Positions 47,518-58,693 of a stretch of 64,000 bases of DNA are shown piece after piece (the first letter of the stretch is position 1; each line of letters opens with the position of its first letter). Origin of the DNA: Sipunculus nudus (Eukaryota; Annelida; Sipuncula; Golfingiida; Sipunculidae); the NCBI GenBank assembly GCA_026874595.1, contig CM049313.1:71542659-71606658 (forward strand). Reading direction: 5' to 3'. Both the position numbers and the translations under genes were made by a program. Below the pieces are notes generated by a model. It was not told the origin of the DNA, ran no database searches, and saw only the letters and a program-made list of their open reading frames with translations.

Positions 47518-47994
47518 AAGGGCCTTTGTGCCTCCCGTATGCGACCATAAAATATACTAGGTCGTCGTAGGGGGCTCAAAGAAGGCAGAAAGTTTGCCTA
47601 GGTCGTTCAAAGGTGATACACAGGAGTTTCAGACGTGGCCATGGACGCCATGGTCGCCGTGAGTTTTTTAAACATGTTCAAAACAATCGCACAAAGGTCG
47701 CCGAGGATGTGGGTTGCTCAAAGGTGACTCAAAGAAGCAAGAGGGGAGGCACAAGCATTGTTGTGGTTAGAATGAAGGCAGAGTGGTCGCATTGGTTGCA
47801 CTGGGGAAGGAGAAGGAAAGCCAGGCATAAAAATGCCCTAATGCTGCATTTTGGGAGGTTCAAGGGAGGCACAAGTATCGTTGAAACAGTTATGGAGCAG
47901 TTACACAGAAACAGGATTTTCTGGGGTTAGGCGACCATTGAGCGTCCTGGTCATTTTTTGGTCGCTCATAGGTGGCAGCCCTGTGTAAAGGGGC
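47518..47994. mobile_element. Possible MITE with imperfect ~30-bp inverted ends
   Basis: The left end GGGCCTTTGTG...CCCGTATGCGACC is mirrored at the right by GGTCGCTCATAGGTGGCAGC then CCTGTGTAAAGGGGCC. The interior repeats words such as GGTCG, CTCAAAGGTGA and GGGAGGCACAAG (47741 and 47873). The 105-codon frame inside has no motif and ends within the right terminal repeat. Confidence 0.5.
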
Positions 47995-48219
47995 CTATAT
48001 GACACATCATTGTCTATTCAATTCGCCATTACTCTTTACTTGTATCTATAACAATAGTGTCGGCACCTGACAGTAAAAAAAGGAAACTTTACGGACATGT
48101 TTAAGGCGTTTGAAATAACGCGGGCTCTTAATTTAGCGCAAATCACTCTCCCGCGAAAAGCGCGAAAATAAAAACCCCACCAACAAAACCACTTCGACAG
48201 TATATGAACGACGCTTTTA

Positions 48220-48767
48220 GATTTGGATCATGTGAAATGCCCAGAAAAAGATCAATTTCAGGATTGTGTGAGTTATGTAGTAATGTACTGTAGTTTGAGC
48301 ATAACGAGCCGACTCACTAATAACACTGAGCAGTGGTTGGTCATTGCGTGGCACTCCTTGTCTACAATCATGTACCTTATGGTCAGCAGGGAGCAAAACA
48401 TGAGCTAGAGAGTCACGTATTGATTTGACCTGTCCTTGCAAATCTTCCTCAGGGTGATATAGTGTACCGTGACCAGGACTGAGGGCCCCCCCAGGCAGTG
48501 ACAGGGGCAAGAATTATCAGATGCGGCCTGGTGTGGCAAAGCATGTGCTACAAAACTCTCACTGTTTATCTGAGACGAATCAGTTGTACTCACGAGCTCG
48601 TTTGGCGCCGGCGCAGTCTCGCCTTCATTTTTATGAACTGCGGTATGCCCCTCTAGACTTTCAATCCTGGCATTTAGTTTCGACTGTTCGACTTTAAAAC
48701 ACTGGAAGTCACTGCATAATTGACTTACTAACACTTCAATATTAAAAAGTTTTTCATTATCGCCCAT
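48220..48767 (-). pseudogene. Gag/ORF1-like relic, frameshifted
   Basis: Starting at the ATG at 48767, the minus strand encodes MGDNEKLFNIEVLVSQL and a segment of alternating hydrophobic residues to about residue 45 (FKVEQSKLNARIESLEG), a likely coiled coil. A Ser/Thr/Ala-rich linker follows. At a run of seven G (plus-strand C at 48485-48491) the frame must shift to continue as a charged globular-looking segment, with YHPEEDLQGQVKSIRDSL, DCRQGVPRNDQPLLSVIS and ESARYAQTTVHY, to about 48290. Coiled coil plus a basic or charged domain is usual for gag or ORF1 proteins of retroelements. The family is not identified. A TATA-like TGTATATATTG lies upstream at about 48944 (minus). The frameshift could be real decay or a homopolymer sequencing error. 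Confidence 0.5.
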
Positions 48768-49392
48768 CGCGGCTGACCCAAGCGGTGAGGTAGCACCTAG
48801 CAAAAATAAATTACCGTAAGCGACCTGGCGCTTACGAAGTGCAGCTAACCGCCGCAGCACATGCAGTTTAATTGTTTGTGTGACTACTAACAATAACAGA
48901 GACACACACATGGGAATGAGCGCCTCCTGGGGTACGCAATATATACAGCTTTCTCCTTGGCATCGGAACTGATAATGTTACATTGAACGCTATCAAAGGT
49001 TCTAACCGCACTCGGAGGAGCCTGTTAATATGAAGAACTCTTGCAAAATTTGGCCTGACGGTAAAATGATCAATACTAAATGCATTTTAAGTTTTGGAAG
49101 ATAAGGAGGGTATTTATATTACATAATGATAAAATTATGTTGTATGCTCTGAATGGAATTTAATTTAAGTTAAAGTACATGCGGATATTATTGAACAAAT
49201 ATTTAGATATATCTTGCATGCTTGTTTCTCATCGATATCGCTCATCGATACCGTAGTTATTTTTGTCGTATATGTATCAGGACTGTGTAACATTTTCACT
49301 TTGCTAAAATTAGATACATTAGGAAATTTAGATGTGATTTTCAGACCACAAAGAAAGCTGGTGTCGGTTATTATACCTTTGGTCATATATAT
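48768..49392. other. No gene recognised; presumed pre-insertion flank of the LINE
   Basis: Contains the upstream region of the gag-like relic and unique AT-rich DNA. I find no endonuclease-domain remnant of the downstream LINE, consistent with truncation at 49402. Confidence 0.4.
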
Positions 49393-52300
49393 AAGAAAAA
49401 GATATGGGAGTATGTTAAGTATAAGCTCAGAGATTTATATGTCAAAAAGGATAAAGAAGCAAAGAAATTTACAAAAGCACGAGAAGATGATTTACTTGAT
49501 GAATTGAAAATTCTCCAAACTAAATTGGTAAATTCAGATGCAGAGACAGAAATAAGTATTATTGAAAAAATACAAAAAATAAAAGAAGAACAGGAAGAGA
49601 TAGATAATTATAAAACAGAAGGACTTATTTTGAGATCAAAAGTCACTTGGTTTGAAAAAGGAGAAAAAAGTAGTAAATATTTTTATAATTTAGAAAAATA
49701 TAATGCAGTCAGAAAATGGGTGAGAAAACTAAGAAAGGATAATGGAGAATATACTATAATTCCAAATGAAATACTTTGTTTGGAAAAAGATTTTTATTGC
49801 AAATTGTATTCATCAAATCACAGTAAGTCACTTGAACAGATCGAAAAATATTTATCAGATATAAATACCCCATTTCTATCACAAGAAGATAATAACTTTT
49901 TGTGTGAACCATTAACAACAGAGGAATTGTATAATACAGTAAAATCATTTAAAAATAATAAGAGCCCAGGGAATGATGGTCTGCCTATCGAATTCTATTT
50001 GAAATTTTGGCCACAAGTTGGTCCCTTATTAGTCAGATCTTTTAATAAATCGTTTAAGGAGGGTAAACTCTCCACATCCCAGAGGCAAGCAGTAATCACT
50101 CTATTAGATAAAAATAAAGACCGTACTTTATTAAAAAACTGGCGACCTATATCACTTTTAAATACAGACTATAAAATTTTGGCTAAAACACTTTCTATTA
50201 GACTTTCAAAGCTCCTACCTAAAATAATACACTCTAATCAGACTGGTTATGTGAAAAATCGATTTATCGGTGAAAATATTAGGTTTGTTCAAGATTTGCT
50301 TGAATATACGAAAGATAAAAGAATACCCGGTATGATTATTGCATTAGACATGGAAAAAGCTTTTGATTCTTTAGAATGGACTTTCATGTTAGCCACACTA
50401 AAAAAATTTAAAATTTCAGAGACCTTTATACGTTGGATAAAGCTTTTATATAATGATATAAGCAGCTGCATAATTAATTATGGCACAACCTCTGGTTATT
50501 TTAAAGTGGAAAGAGGAGTCCGACAAGGGGACCCTATGTCCCCCTATCTTTTTATATTAGCCATCGAAATTTTAGCTATCAGAATAAGGAATGATCCAGC
50601 CATTAAAGGAATTAGAATAGGGCAGGAACAAGTTAAACTTTTACAATATGCTGATGATACAATTGCAATTCTTTCAGATAAGACATCAGGCAGCAATTTT
50701 TTAAAACAGGTTAACTCATTTGGAGAATTCAGTGGGCTTAAATTAAACCTAGAAAAATCAGAAGGTTTATGGATAGGTAAATCTAAAAATAGTAAATTAA
50801 AACCATTTGGAATTCACTGGCCTGATAAACCAATCAAACTTCTTGGAGTGTATATATCATATGATAAACAACAGTGTGAAGATCTGAATTTGGAAGATAA
50901 ATTAAAACAAACAAAAAATACTCTACAGCTTTGGAAACAAAGAAATCTGACATTGCAAGGGAAAATTCAAATTATAAAAACATATATAATATCTAAATTT
51001 AATTATTATTTCAGTAATAATAATATATCAGAGAAATATGTAAATAGACTAAATAAGATTATATTTTCTTTTCTGTGGAATGGTGGAAAAGAGAAAATAA
51101 AAAGGTCTGTTCTAGTGCAAGAAATAGAAAATGGTGGTCTGAATGTTCCACATTTGCAGTCACTTTTTTTGGCTTCCAGAATAGGTTGGATCAAAAGATT
51201 TTTTCAGAGTGAATATGGCCCCTGGAAAGCATTATGGATTTACAACTTAAAGAAAATATGTAGTGATATTCACTTACTATTTAACTGCAACTACAAACCC
51301 AAGTTATTAGCCTTAGAAAAATTAAATGAATTTTACAGAGAGGTGATGCAGAGCTGGTACTTTTTAAAGCTAGACTATTATGCAGAGGTAAATTTAAAAG
51401 AACAATATCTATGGCATAATAAGCACCTTGTATTTAATAAGAAAACATTCTATTGGGAACATTTCTATAAAGTGGGAATGCAAAAGGTTCAAGATTTATT
51501 TGATGTACAGAACCATGTTCTGTCTTTTGAATACTCTAAATCCAAAGGGTTGAGTAGCATTTATTTTATTGACTGGTATGTTTTAATAACATTAGTAATG
51601 AAACAATGCAAGGCAGTTACAGATCAAATTAATATGATTGAGTTTGAAGAAGATAAGGAATCTGAAGATTATATAGCACATAATTTACATGTTAAAATTC
51701 AAGAAACTGTTGTACCATTGAATAAATTGAAATCACATAAAATTTACCAGGTATTAAGAAATAAGATATGTTCTGTACAACCCACCAAGCCAAAGATATC
51801 AAAATATATAATAAACACACCAGATGATTACACTAGTATCTATACACTTCCTCACAGAGTACTGTATGATACAAGATCGAAGATATTTCAATATAAATTT
51901 CTCAATAATATATTAGTGAACAATTATTGGCTTATGAAATGGAAAATTCAGGATTTTGATTATTGTACGTTTTGTAAGGGTGAGGTAGAAACAATTAACC
52001 ATTTATTTTGGGAATGTAGACTAACTAAAAAATTTTGGATGGATTTGAAGACTTGGTGTACTGACCAGCTAATAGAATTAAGATTAGAGAAGTTAGTTGT
52101 TTTTTATGGCTCTATTGATGAAAGTGATATGTATAATGTAATTATAATCCAGGCTAAAAGATATATTGACCAGTGTAGAATTAATAATCAGAAGCCTAAC
52201 ATACAAGGATTTAGAAATTTTTTATATGAATATGTAAGAATTGAATACAAAGTAGCGGAAAAGAATAAGAAATTAGAAACTTTTAGAAAACGATGGTCAA

Positions 52301-52520
52301 TGTATTTAAAAAATCATGAAATGATAAGCTAGGGGTGGTTTAGTGTTTTACATGTTTTAGTATCCCAGTCATTTGATGAACTTAGAATCGTCCATAAAGC
52401 AGTTGTGTCTAAAATACTCTTATAATGTATTGTTTCTGTTTTGGTATAATGTGTTATATGTACATTTGATGTATATTTTGTGGAGTGCAATAAAAAAAAA
52501 AAAAAAAAAAAAAGAAAAAG
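49393..52520 (+). mobile_element. 5'-truncated L1/Tx1-like LINE with target-site duplication
   Basis: The LINE body runs from 49402 to a poly(A) tail of about 22 A at 52492-52513, preceded by GTGCAATAAA, which supplies a polyadenylation signal. AAGAAAAAG occurs at 49393-49401 and again at 52512-52520. It is a plausible 7-9-bp target-site duplication; its first two As cannot be separated from the tail. The 3' UTR is about 160 bp. The endonuclease domain and ORF1 are absent. An intact reading frame, a poly(A) tail and matching flanks suggest a fairly recent insertion. Confidence 0.82.
49402..52332 (+). CDS. LINE ORF2 fragment: reverse transcriptase and zinc-finger domain
   Basis: The frame is open for 976 codons from the presumed truncation point, with no initiator needed; the first ATG-like start is not meaningful. 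Residues 2-60 (IWEYVKYKLRDLY...) match the linker between endonuclease and RT in L1/Tx1-type ORF2. The RT domain follows: NWRPISLLNTDYKILAK at about 237-253, catalytic LDMEKAFD at 315-322, RGVRQGDPMSPYLF at 371-384, and catalytic YADDT at 416-420. The C-terminal part has a zinc-binding motif, Cys855, Cys858, His867 and Cys872 (CX2CX8HX4C), like the zf-RVT region. In a full element the product would nick target DNA and copy element RNA at the nick. Here the nicking endonuclease is missing, so it cannot act alone. RT residues look intact. AT-rich codon use matches the surroundings. Confidence 0.92.
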   Translation: MWEYVKYKLRDLYVKKDKEAKKFTKAREDDLLDELKILQTKLVNSDAETEISIIEKIQKIKEEQEEIDNYKTEGLILRSKVTWFEKGEKSSKYFYNLEKYNAVRKWVRKLRKDNGEYTIIPNEILCLEKDFYCKLYSSNHSKSLEQIEKYLSDINTPFLSQEDNNFLCEPLTTEELYNTVKSFKNNKSPGNDGLPIEFYLKFWPQVGPLLVRSFNKSFKEGKLSTSQRQAVITLLDKNKDRTLLKNWRPISLLNTDYKILAKTLSIRLSKLLPKIIHSNQTGYVKNRFIGENIRFVQDLLEYTKDKRIPGMIIALDMEKAFDSLEWTFMLATLKKFKISETFIRWIKLLYNDISSCIINYGTTSGYFKVERGVRQGDPMSPYLFILAIEILAIRIRNDPAIKGIRIGQEQVKLLQYADDTIAILSDKTSGSNFLKQVNSFGEFSGLKLNLEKSEGLWIGKSKNSKLKPFGIHWPDKPIKLLGVYISYDKQQCEDLNLEDKLKQTKNTLQLWKQRNLTLQGKIQIIKTYIISKFNYYFSNNNISEKYVNRLNKIIFSFLWNGGKEKIKRSVLVQEIENGGLNVPHLQSLFLASRIGWIKRFFQSEYGPWKALWIYNLKKICSDIHLLFNCNYKPKLLALEKLNEFYREVMQSWYFLKLDYYAEVNLKEQYLWHNKHLVFNKKTFYWEHFYKVGMQKVQDLFDVQNHVLSFEYSKSKGLSSIYFIDWYVLITLVMKQCKAVTDQINMIEFEEDKESEDYIAHNLHVKIQETVVPLNKLKSHKIYQVLRNKICSVQPTKPKISKYIINTPDDYTSIYTLPHRVLYDTRSKIFQYKFLNNILVNNYWLMKWKIQDFDYCTFCKGEVETINHLFWECRLTKKFWMDLKTWCTDQLIELRLEKLVVFYGSIDESDMYNVIIIQAKRYIDQCRINNQKPNIQGFRNFLYEYVRIEYKVAEKNKKLETFRKRWSMYLKNHEMIS

Positions 52521-52596
52521 TGTCAGAAAGGCTGAAATAATTCAAACATACTTTTCCAGCACCGAATAATTCAAACTTTATATCAGTGCACTATGA

Positions 52597-53330
52597 TTGG
52601 AACAGAACAGAACAGAACTTTATTCAGAAAAAAGGCCTCAGGCCCAAAGTTCCAAACATTTCAATGAATATTCAATTTAAACAAGTACATCAATCCAATG
52701 GAAGGTAGCAGTCATATATTTTCTAGTAAACACTGCCATTAACACAAGTAACAGAACTGCATACCTTCATACATATAAATCTGTTTTGCCATCATCTGTG
52801 AGGATAAACATAATTACACTTCAATAAACAGTCAGTTCAAAAATTACAACAATATAATGTTAAGTAACAGTCTTAAAATGACTAATCAATCGTGCCATTA
52901 ACACATGTAACATTATTGCACACTTAAGTACATAATGAATCTATTGTGTTGTCAACAGTGAGTACTGTTTAAAATACATATTTCAACCATCTATCATTTT
53001 CCTACTCCTCAAAAACGAATTAAACACATGCAGCAACTTTTGATATTTCAAATGGATTATCTAAATTAAATAATTTTATAAAATTTTGTTCGCTTGGATA
53101 ATGCAAGTCTTGTCTAATATATTTTAACCTCAAATCGTGATATAATTTACACTCTTGCATAAAGTGAGCTTCATTCTCAACAATATTGAATCCATAGCAT
53201 AAACAAGATTTACAGATCCTTTCTTCACGAGAAATGTTTTTATGGCGGCCCATTTCTATAGCTAATTCATGATTTGATCATCGAAGTTTAGCAAGTGCTG
53301 TACGGTGTTGTTTATTATGAAGTTTTAACA
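52597..53330 (-). mobile_element. LINE 3' fragment, minus strand, with nonsense mutation
   Basis: Minus-strand frame 53253-53020 reads MGRHKNISREERICKSC then VENEAHFMQECKLYHDLR, the cysteine-containing C-terminal block of CR1/RTE-type LINE proteins (compare KEMRVCKMC in the copy at 9.2-10.3 kb). Just upstream, about 53310-53255, the same frame continues with KLHNKQHRTALAKLR, a TGA stop, then SNHELAIE, so the copy carries a nonsense mutation. The 3' UTR of about 420 bp ends with GGGCCTGAGGCC, AATAAAG and three TTCTG repeats (plus-strand CAGAA at about 52598-52620). The 5' part is missing. Confidence 0.78.
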
Positions 53331-54982
53331 TAATCAAAAGTTTAAACATACAATCTTTTTACACCAATATATGAGAGTTATTTTTTTTAAACTGCCAAAA
53401 TTACGGATTAAAGAATATTCGTAAATATATTTCGCTCTGGGTTAATTAATATCAAGCAGGTACACCTCTTTACTGATATACAAGTATATTATTTGTTTGT
53501 GATATTTGTCATTTAAACATCCCAAACGGGAAGATCATTTAATATTATACACAGCATGTGGGTTATTAAAATTAATTTTGGGCATATTGTTCCAACTTCA
53601 TACACACTGCAGACACGATGGAAATCAGAGAATTATTGTCAGTTCTTGTCGTCTATCACAGCTGGGGGACTATTTTCTCACACTTCTTTGTACTAGAAAA
53701 AAACCCTATCACCTAATTAAAAAAAGCGGATCTTGATCGTAATCGAATAATATATATTTGTTGACTCAATTTCAATATGAAACAAATAAATGTATCGCCA
53801 TTTGTCCTATATGTACAGATGTGGCACAATCAACGTTTGTGTGCGCTCACACAAATTCCATCAAGACGTCTTCTCATTGGGAGAAAGGTGCTTTTTCCCT
53901 AAGGGTAAAAGCTATCCTTTTAAATATTATTTTTAAAAAGTAAATAGTCATATATTTTTATATGAACGGGTTGGAATATCACATATGCCTGTCAAAGCAT
54001 CAACATATCTTTAACAGGCAGGGGTGCTACCATCAATCGAAAAAGGGACAGCTCTATGCATTTATATTAACAAGAAAAACAAACCTTTAATCTATTTATT
54101 CAAATATTTCATAAAGAAATGCATTATCGAAGCAAGTCCTTGCTCCAGGAAATTACTTTTCTTATGCTGGTCTGTCACGTGGGTCACATTTATGTTTTTG
54201 GAAGGTTATAGTTTTCTTAATTTGTTATTCAAATTCTCCCTAAACAGGAATCAGTCTCACTCTTTCAGCATAACATAAATATAAAAGTTTAATAGAAGGA
54301 CTTGTACCATGGCTTGAATACTTTCAGTATATCCATAACTCCATGATATAGCTTGATGTTTCCGGGGTACCGTTTACTTTAATGAGATTCGCAACCAGTT
54401 TAATTATATTACACAAAAGAAGAGCATACATATTTCATTATAATTAATCTCTTTTGACAATGCAAATGCTGCAGGATAATGCCCCCTCATACCGCTGTGC
54501 ATTAGCCGCAAAATTTCAATATGTGAACGGACATTCCCAATTTATTTAATAAATGCCGGGAATCTGAAAGTAATTGGAAAGCTAGCGGCTAGCTTCTAAT
54601 GACGCTCCGATTTGTTAATCGTAATCGCAAATGGAAAGATCATTAATTTAAAAAAAATATATAAATGTTATTAGATTTAAGTGTGTTCCTTTTTCTGTCA
54701 TTCCTCCCCAGATTACATGTTTGTCCCTAAGGTAGTTGTCGATTCCTATGCTAATTAACGACTGATGTGAAGACGTTTGTCAGACGTCCATATAACGATC
54801 AGCTCTTGACTGTTATAATTTCATCATAGCTATTTTCAACAAGCTGTTACAGGAACACTCCTACGAAACAATCCTGGCGCCTGAGATGACCGTGCCATTT
54901 TTGCCGTGGAACTGGCATTTTAAATAATTTCACTTGCAAAAGAGATAAGGACAGATACGCTGAAAAAAATCTTTTCATGTTA
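53331..54982. other. No gene recognised
   Basis: About 1.65 kb of AT-rich sequence. Frames of 60-84 codons have no motif. Confidence 0.45.
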
Positions 54983-54986
54983 ATTT

Positions 54987-55722
54987 TGTTACATGTATCT
55001 GTTTTATTGTGCGCAGGAGTGTTACATATGTCTGTTGACATTCTGTTCGTGTAGTGCAGGCATTGTTCGTTGTTATAAGAACCTCGCTCCTTGGGCGCTG
55101 GCTCGCGTGTGGGGTCTGAAGCGTAGAGACACAGCGTTCTTTGTTCTAGATGTTTCGGGTCTGTTCATGTGCGTGGGTATTGTTCTTTGGGAATTTTCCA
55201 TTTCTAGAATTAACGTGCGAGAAGTTACAATTAGGGAATGGTTTTAGAGTCGGCAGGAAGGAAAATACCGGCGAGCATTAAGAGTGTTACTTTCTCTTGA
55301 GTTTTGGGATCTCTTCCGATAATTGCAGTGGGTCAGATATTCAACGAATTTTTTAAGATTTAATACGGACTGTCTCCAGTTTGTCTTTGGATTTTTACTA
55401 TTTACCTGAATTATTGGTGTTAAAGGACTCTTGTTGAGCTGTGACAGTGGTGGTATCCAGAAATCAAAGCCTAGTATCCGGACACTCTGGTATTGTACAT
55501 TTTTATTTACTGTGTAATTGTATTGATTTAGTGTATTGTAATGTTAGGATTGTTCTACGAATAATTTATAATTAATTGTTAACTAAAAAACCACTAACTT
55601 CTTTATTCCTTACCCTAGACATTTCACTTTGCCTAGTGTGACAGAATCTGATTTATTTATCTTCGTAGCAAAATTTGTGCTGATCATGATTACGTGATCT
55701 GTTGTTATTAGGTTTCGTAACA
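54987..55722 (+). mobile_element. Solo LTR, copy C (TGTTAC family)
   Basis: It begins TGTTACATGTATCTG and ends GGTTTCGTAACA, 736 bp. A perfect 4-bp duplication, ATTT at 54983-54986 and 55723-55726, flanks it. It is close to copy B, sharing TTGGGCGCTGGCTCGCGTGT, TTCTTTGTTCTAGATGTTTC and GACAGTGGTGGTATCCAG. The TATA-like box seen in copy A is mutated here. It lacks the A15 run and the local duplication of copy B. No internal region remains. Confidence 0.9.
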
Positions 55723-55726
55723 ATTT

Positions 55727-56059
55727 ACTTAATTAGGTGTGAATATAAACAATTATCGAATCAAGGCTAAGATGCATCATGTAATTAGCACAGTATTGCA
55801 CATTTTAATAAAATAAATTACCGAAAAGAATATCCGTTTTAATAATAACAATAAAATCATAGTCCTAGGCAAAAGGAAGGACCGTCAGGCATGTATACAG
55901 CCAGTGTATATAGACATATGGGATTCACAGCCTGATACATATTACGTGATAAAGTACACGTTTTTTCAAGTGAAAGTGCATGTGGTAAGTTCACATATTA
56001 TTAATAACCTATAAATATTCAGATCATTTACCCAGTTAATTTTTATTCAGGTCCAAATA

Positions 56060-56105
<46 letters not shown>

Positions 56106-57564
56106 AGATAAAGAGCAACCTTGATGAGACCCTCAAAATTATGCTTAAGGCCAGGCAATGATTGTCTGAGGGAGCGGGGGGTCAGCCTGACAAGTGGCGG
56201 TATGTATAGACGTGAGGTGCACAGGTTTCCTGACCGGTAGAAAAACTACTGACGTTTGTCAGGTCTCATCATGATGAGCCAGCTGCTGACCAAAACATCA
56301 CTATGTCCAGTGCCCCGAGAAATGAACGTCTTAATTGGTCAGATTTCGAGCGTCGGGCGAACTTTAGTTTCCTCGCATTCGTGGGAATTATAAATATCGC
56401 TTTGTCATCACGCAAAGTGAAGACCAATTCCTGAATAGGAAATGATTTCTTGTTGTCAAATGGCAATATCCATTTATCAATAAACTGACCGTAATGAAAG
56501 AGAATATAGTGACCATGGACAGGATGCCCAGTACACGTACTGACTGACAGACACTCGCACTGCTTTGCCAGCGTCTTAAACCTTATTCTCAAGCATTACA
56601 GAAATTGACTCCAGATAGTTAGAAGATGTCTGGCGAAATTCGCTTAAGTTTCTATATCCGGATGACTTGTTTCTTTCGAAAATTTGGCCTATTTTATCAA
56701 ACGGAATTAACCCGGAAAAGAAGAGCTCGTTTTTTATTTTCCTATTACTTATCACGTCGCTTGGTTGCTCTTTCTTATTATTCAGTATTTTTATTAATAT
56801 ATTCCTGATGCATTTATCTTTTCTTTTATATGTCAGAAATTTGAATTCCTATAACAAGATTATTAGCCTTTTTAATACAGAACGGGAACTTCCTCCATCT
56901 ACAAATGTTCCGGTTTACGTGGTTCTCAACTTAAATTATGTTCGTCAGCTTGAATCATATCAGAAAAGCCGTTGCCTACGATAACAGATGATAAAAACCA
57001 CCAATGATAAACGAGCAGCCTTTGAAAAACGCCATCTTGTTATCTAATAGTTGGCATGTCAATACGCCTTTGTAAAATTACAATAATAGGGGATTTAATT
57101 TTTGTGGTTAAAAAATAAATTGAATATAAGAGGTATGGTCCCTCAAGAGGGAAGAAATGAAACAGTCGTTATTCAAACAAAATTGTTAAACTGAGGGTGA
57201 TTTGTATTACATGTTAAACCTAAAATATATTTTCATTTGAACCATGTTGCCTCACGCACGCGACAAGGCATTTCACAATTTCCGTCCAGCACAACAAACA
57301 AGACGTTTACCTAAAAATATACCTGTGTTTGTGAATCCCTCGCATTTAAACATGTGGTATATGTAAATAAAATCTAATATCTGAACACATAACATTACCT
57401 AGTCCATGTATGATAATCACTTAGATGGGTAAATATGTCATTAAAAACTGGGGCCTTTATTCTTAAAAGGCTTCTCCGCGCAAAACACAGTGATAAAGTA
57501 ACACAGAGCATTTATGAAAATTTCTTTTAAACCATATGGTGTTATCGATTTATTTCAGGTCTGA
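55727..57564. other. No gene recognised; holds a (GA)n microsatellite
   Basis: (GA)18 lies at 56063-56099. The frames at 56269-56592 (minus) and 56667-56984 (plus) have no recognised motif. I see no dispersed repeat here. Confidence 0.45.
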
Positions 57565-57782
57565 GCAGTCGAGTGGTAAAACGCTTGGCTCTCTCCGCTT
57601 GCGACCCGGGTTCCATCCCTATTCTTGCTAAGAGAGTGAGTTATAGTGACCCATCCAAATCATGTGTTTTTCCCTGGGTCCTCCGCTTTCCACTCATTTA
57701 CAGAAAACCGAACGCCGACATTTGGGCAGTAGAGAGTGCCTTGTATTAATTATCAAAACTAAATACTTAATAAATAAATAAG
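57565..57782 (+). mobile_element. tRNA-derived SINE, plus strand
   Basis: The head carries GAGCAGTCGAGTGGTAAAAC (57573-57592), A-box-like, and GACCCGGGTTCCATCCC (57603-57619), a good B box. The central part has TTTTTCCCTGGGTCCTCCGC (about 57666), a block shared by many invertebrate SINEs. The tail is AT-rich (ACTTAATAAATAAATAAG). Length is about 218 bp. It is a different family from the copies at 15.5 and 42.9 kb. Confidence 0.65.
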
Positions 57783-58626
57783 CTGAATTTCCCTACTTTT
57801 TTAACCCTTGCCCTTGTGGAAGTCGGCTAAACTCAGGGTGATTAAGAATTAGCTGTGTAAATGTATACATGCATTCAGGGGGGAGGGGATACAGGGGCAA
57901 TATGGGCGCTTGAGATGCGCTCTCTCCCTTTTTTACTTAAAAATCGGAGACAGAGCAAAATGCATGCTGAAAACCTTACATCACTACCCTCTAATGTACC
58001 ATTAACAATCTACACCACCCTTGAATGTGCCGCTTTACGGTCTCGCTCAACGAGCCCTCTTTTCTAAAATTCACTATCGTCCCCTGCCGATCAAAGTAAA
58101 AGTGTCAAGAATATTGACTGATGATGTGGACATTGGAGTTGTTAATCAAGCATCGAGCGTCTTAATCAAATTGACAGATAATGGAGTTCTTTCAAGTTTT
58201 GTTTGATTATGATTTAATTTCGTTTGGAAAAAAGTGTTTGATCTGTGATGTATCCATTCATCCGATTAATTATCAGGACAAAGAGTATGGATAAATGAAA
58301 TTTGGACAATTCCTGCCATAGGAACCCCTACAAATATGGCTTCAAGGCCTGAAGTAAATCACTAGAACGTCGTACTATAAAGGACAGCCTTTCCTTGAAG
58401 AATACCGATGAGCGCAAAAAAAAAAAAAAAACAAACACAAAAACATGACTTGCTATAATTCTAATAGAATTTGACTGAAAAATGATTTATCATGAAGAGC
58501 AAGCATATGCAAAGTGAATGTAAACACGGCAAAGTAGATTAAGCAGACTGTGACAAATGCCCATGCTGGTCAGAACAGAATTCTACAAACTTGCTTCCAC
58601 AGCCATTGTCGCTATAGAAGACGATG

Positions 58627-58693
<67 letters not shown>

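Noticed and set aside
47613-47930. Basic 105-codon protein
   Set aside because: It lies inside a probable MITE with imperfect inverted ends and internal word repeats, and has no motif.
49214-49507. N-terminal ORF of the LINE
   Set aside because: Its frame differs from the LINE ORF, its sequence has no endonuclease motif, and it crosses the presumed insertion boundary at 49402.
40744-55247. A conserved small membrane protein shared by 40744-40965 and 54993-55247
   Set aside because: Both frames lie inside solo LTR copies B and C, so similarity follows from the DNA repeat. Counting differences by eye, amino-acid-changing substitutions are about as common as silent ones, and copy A does not keep the frame.
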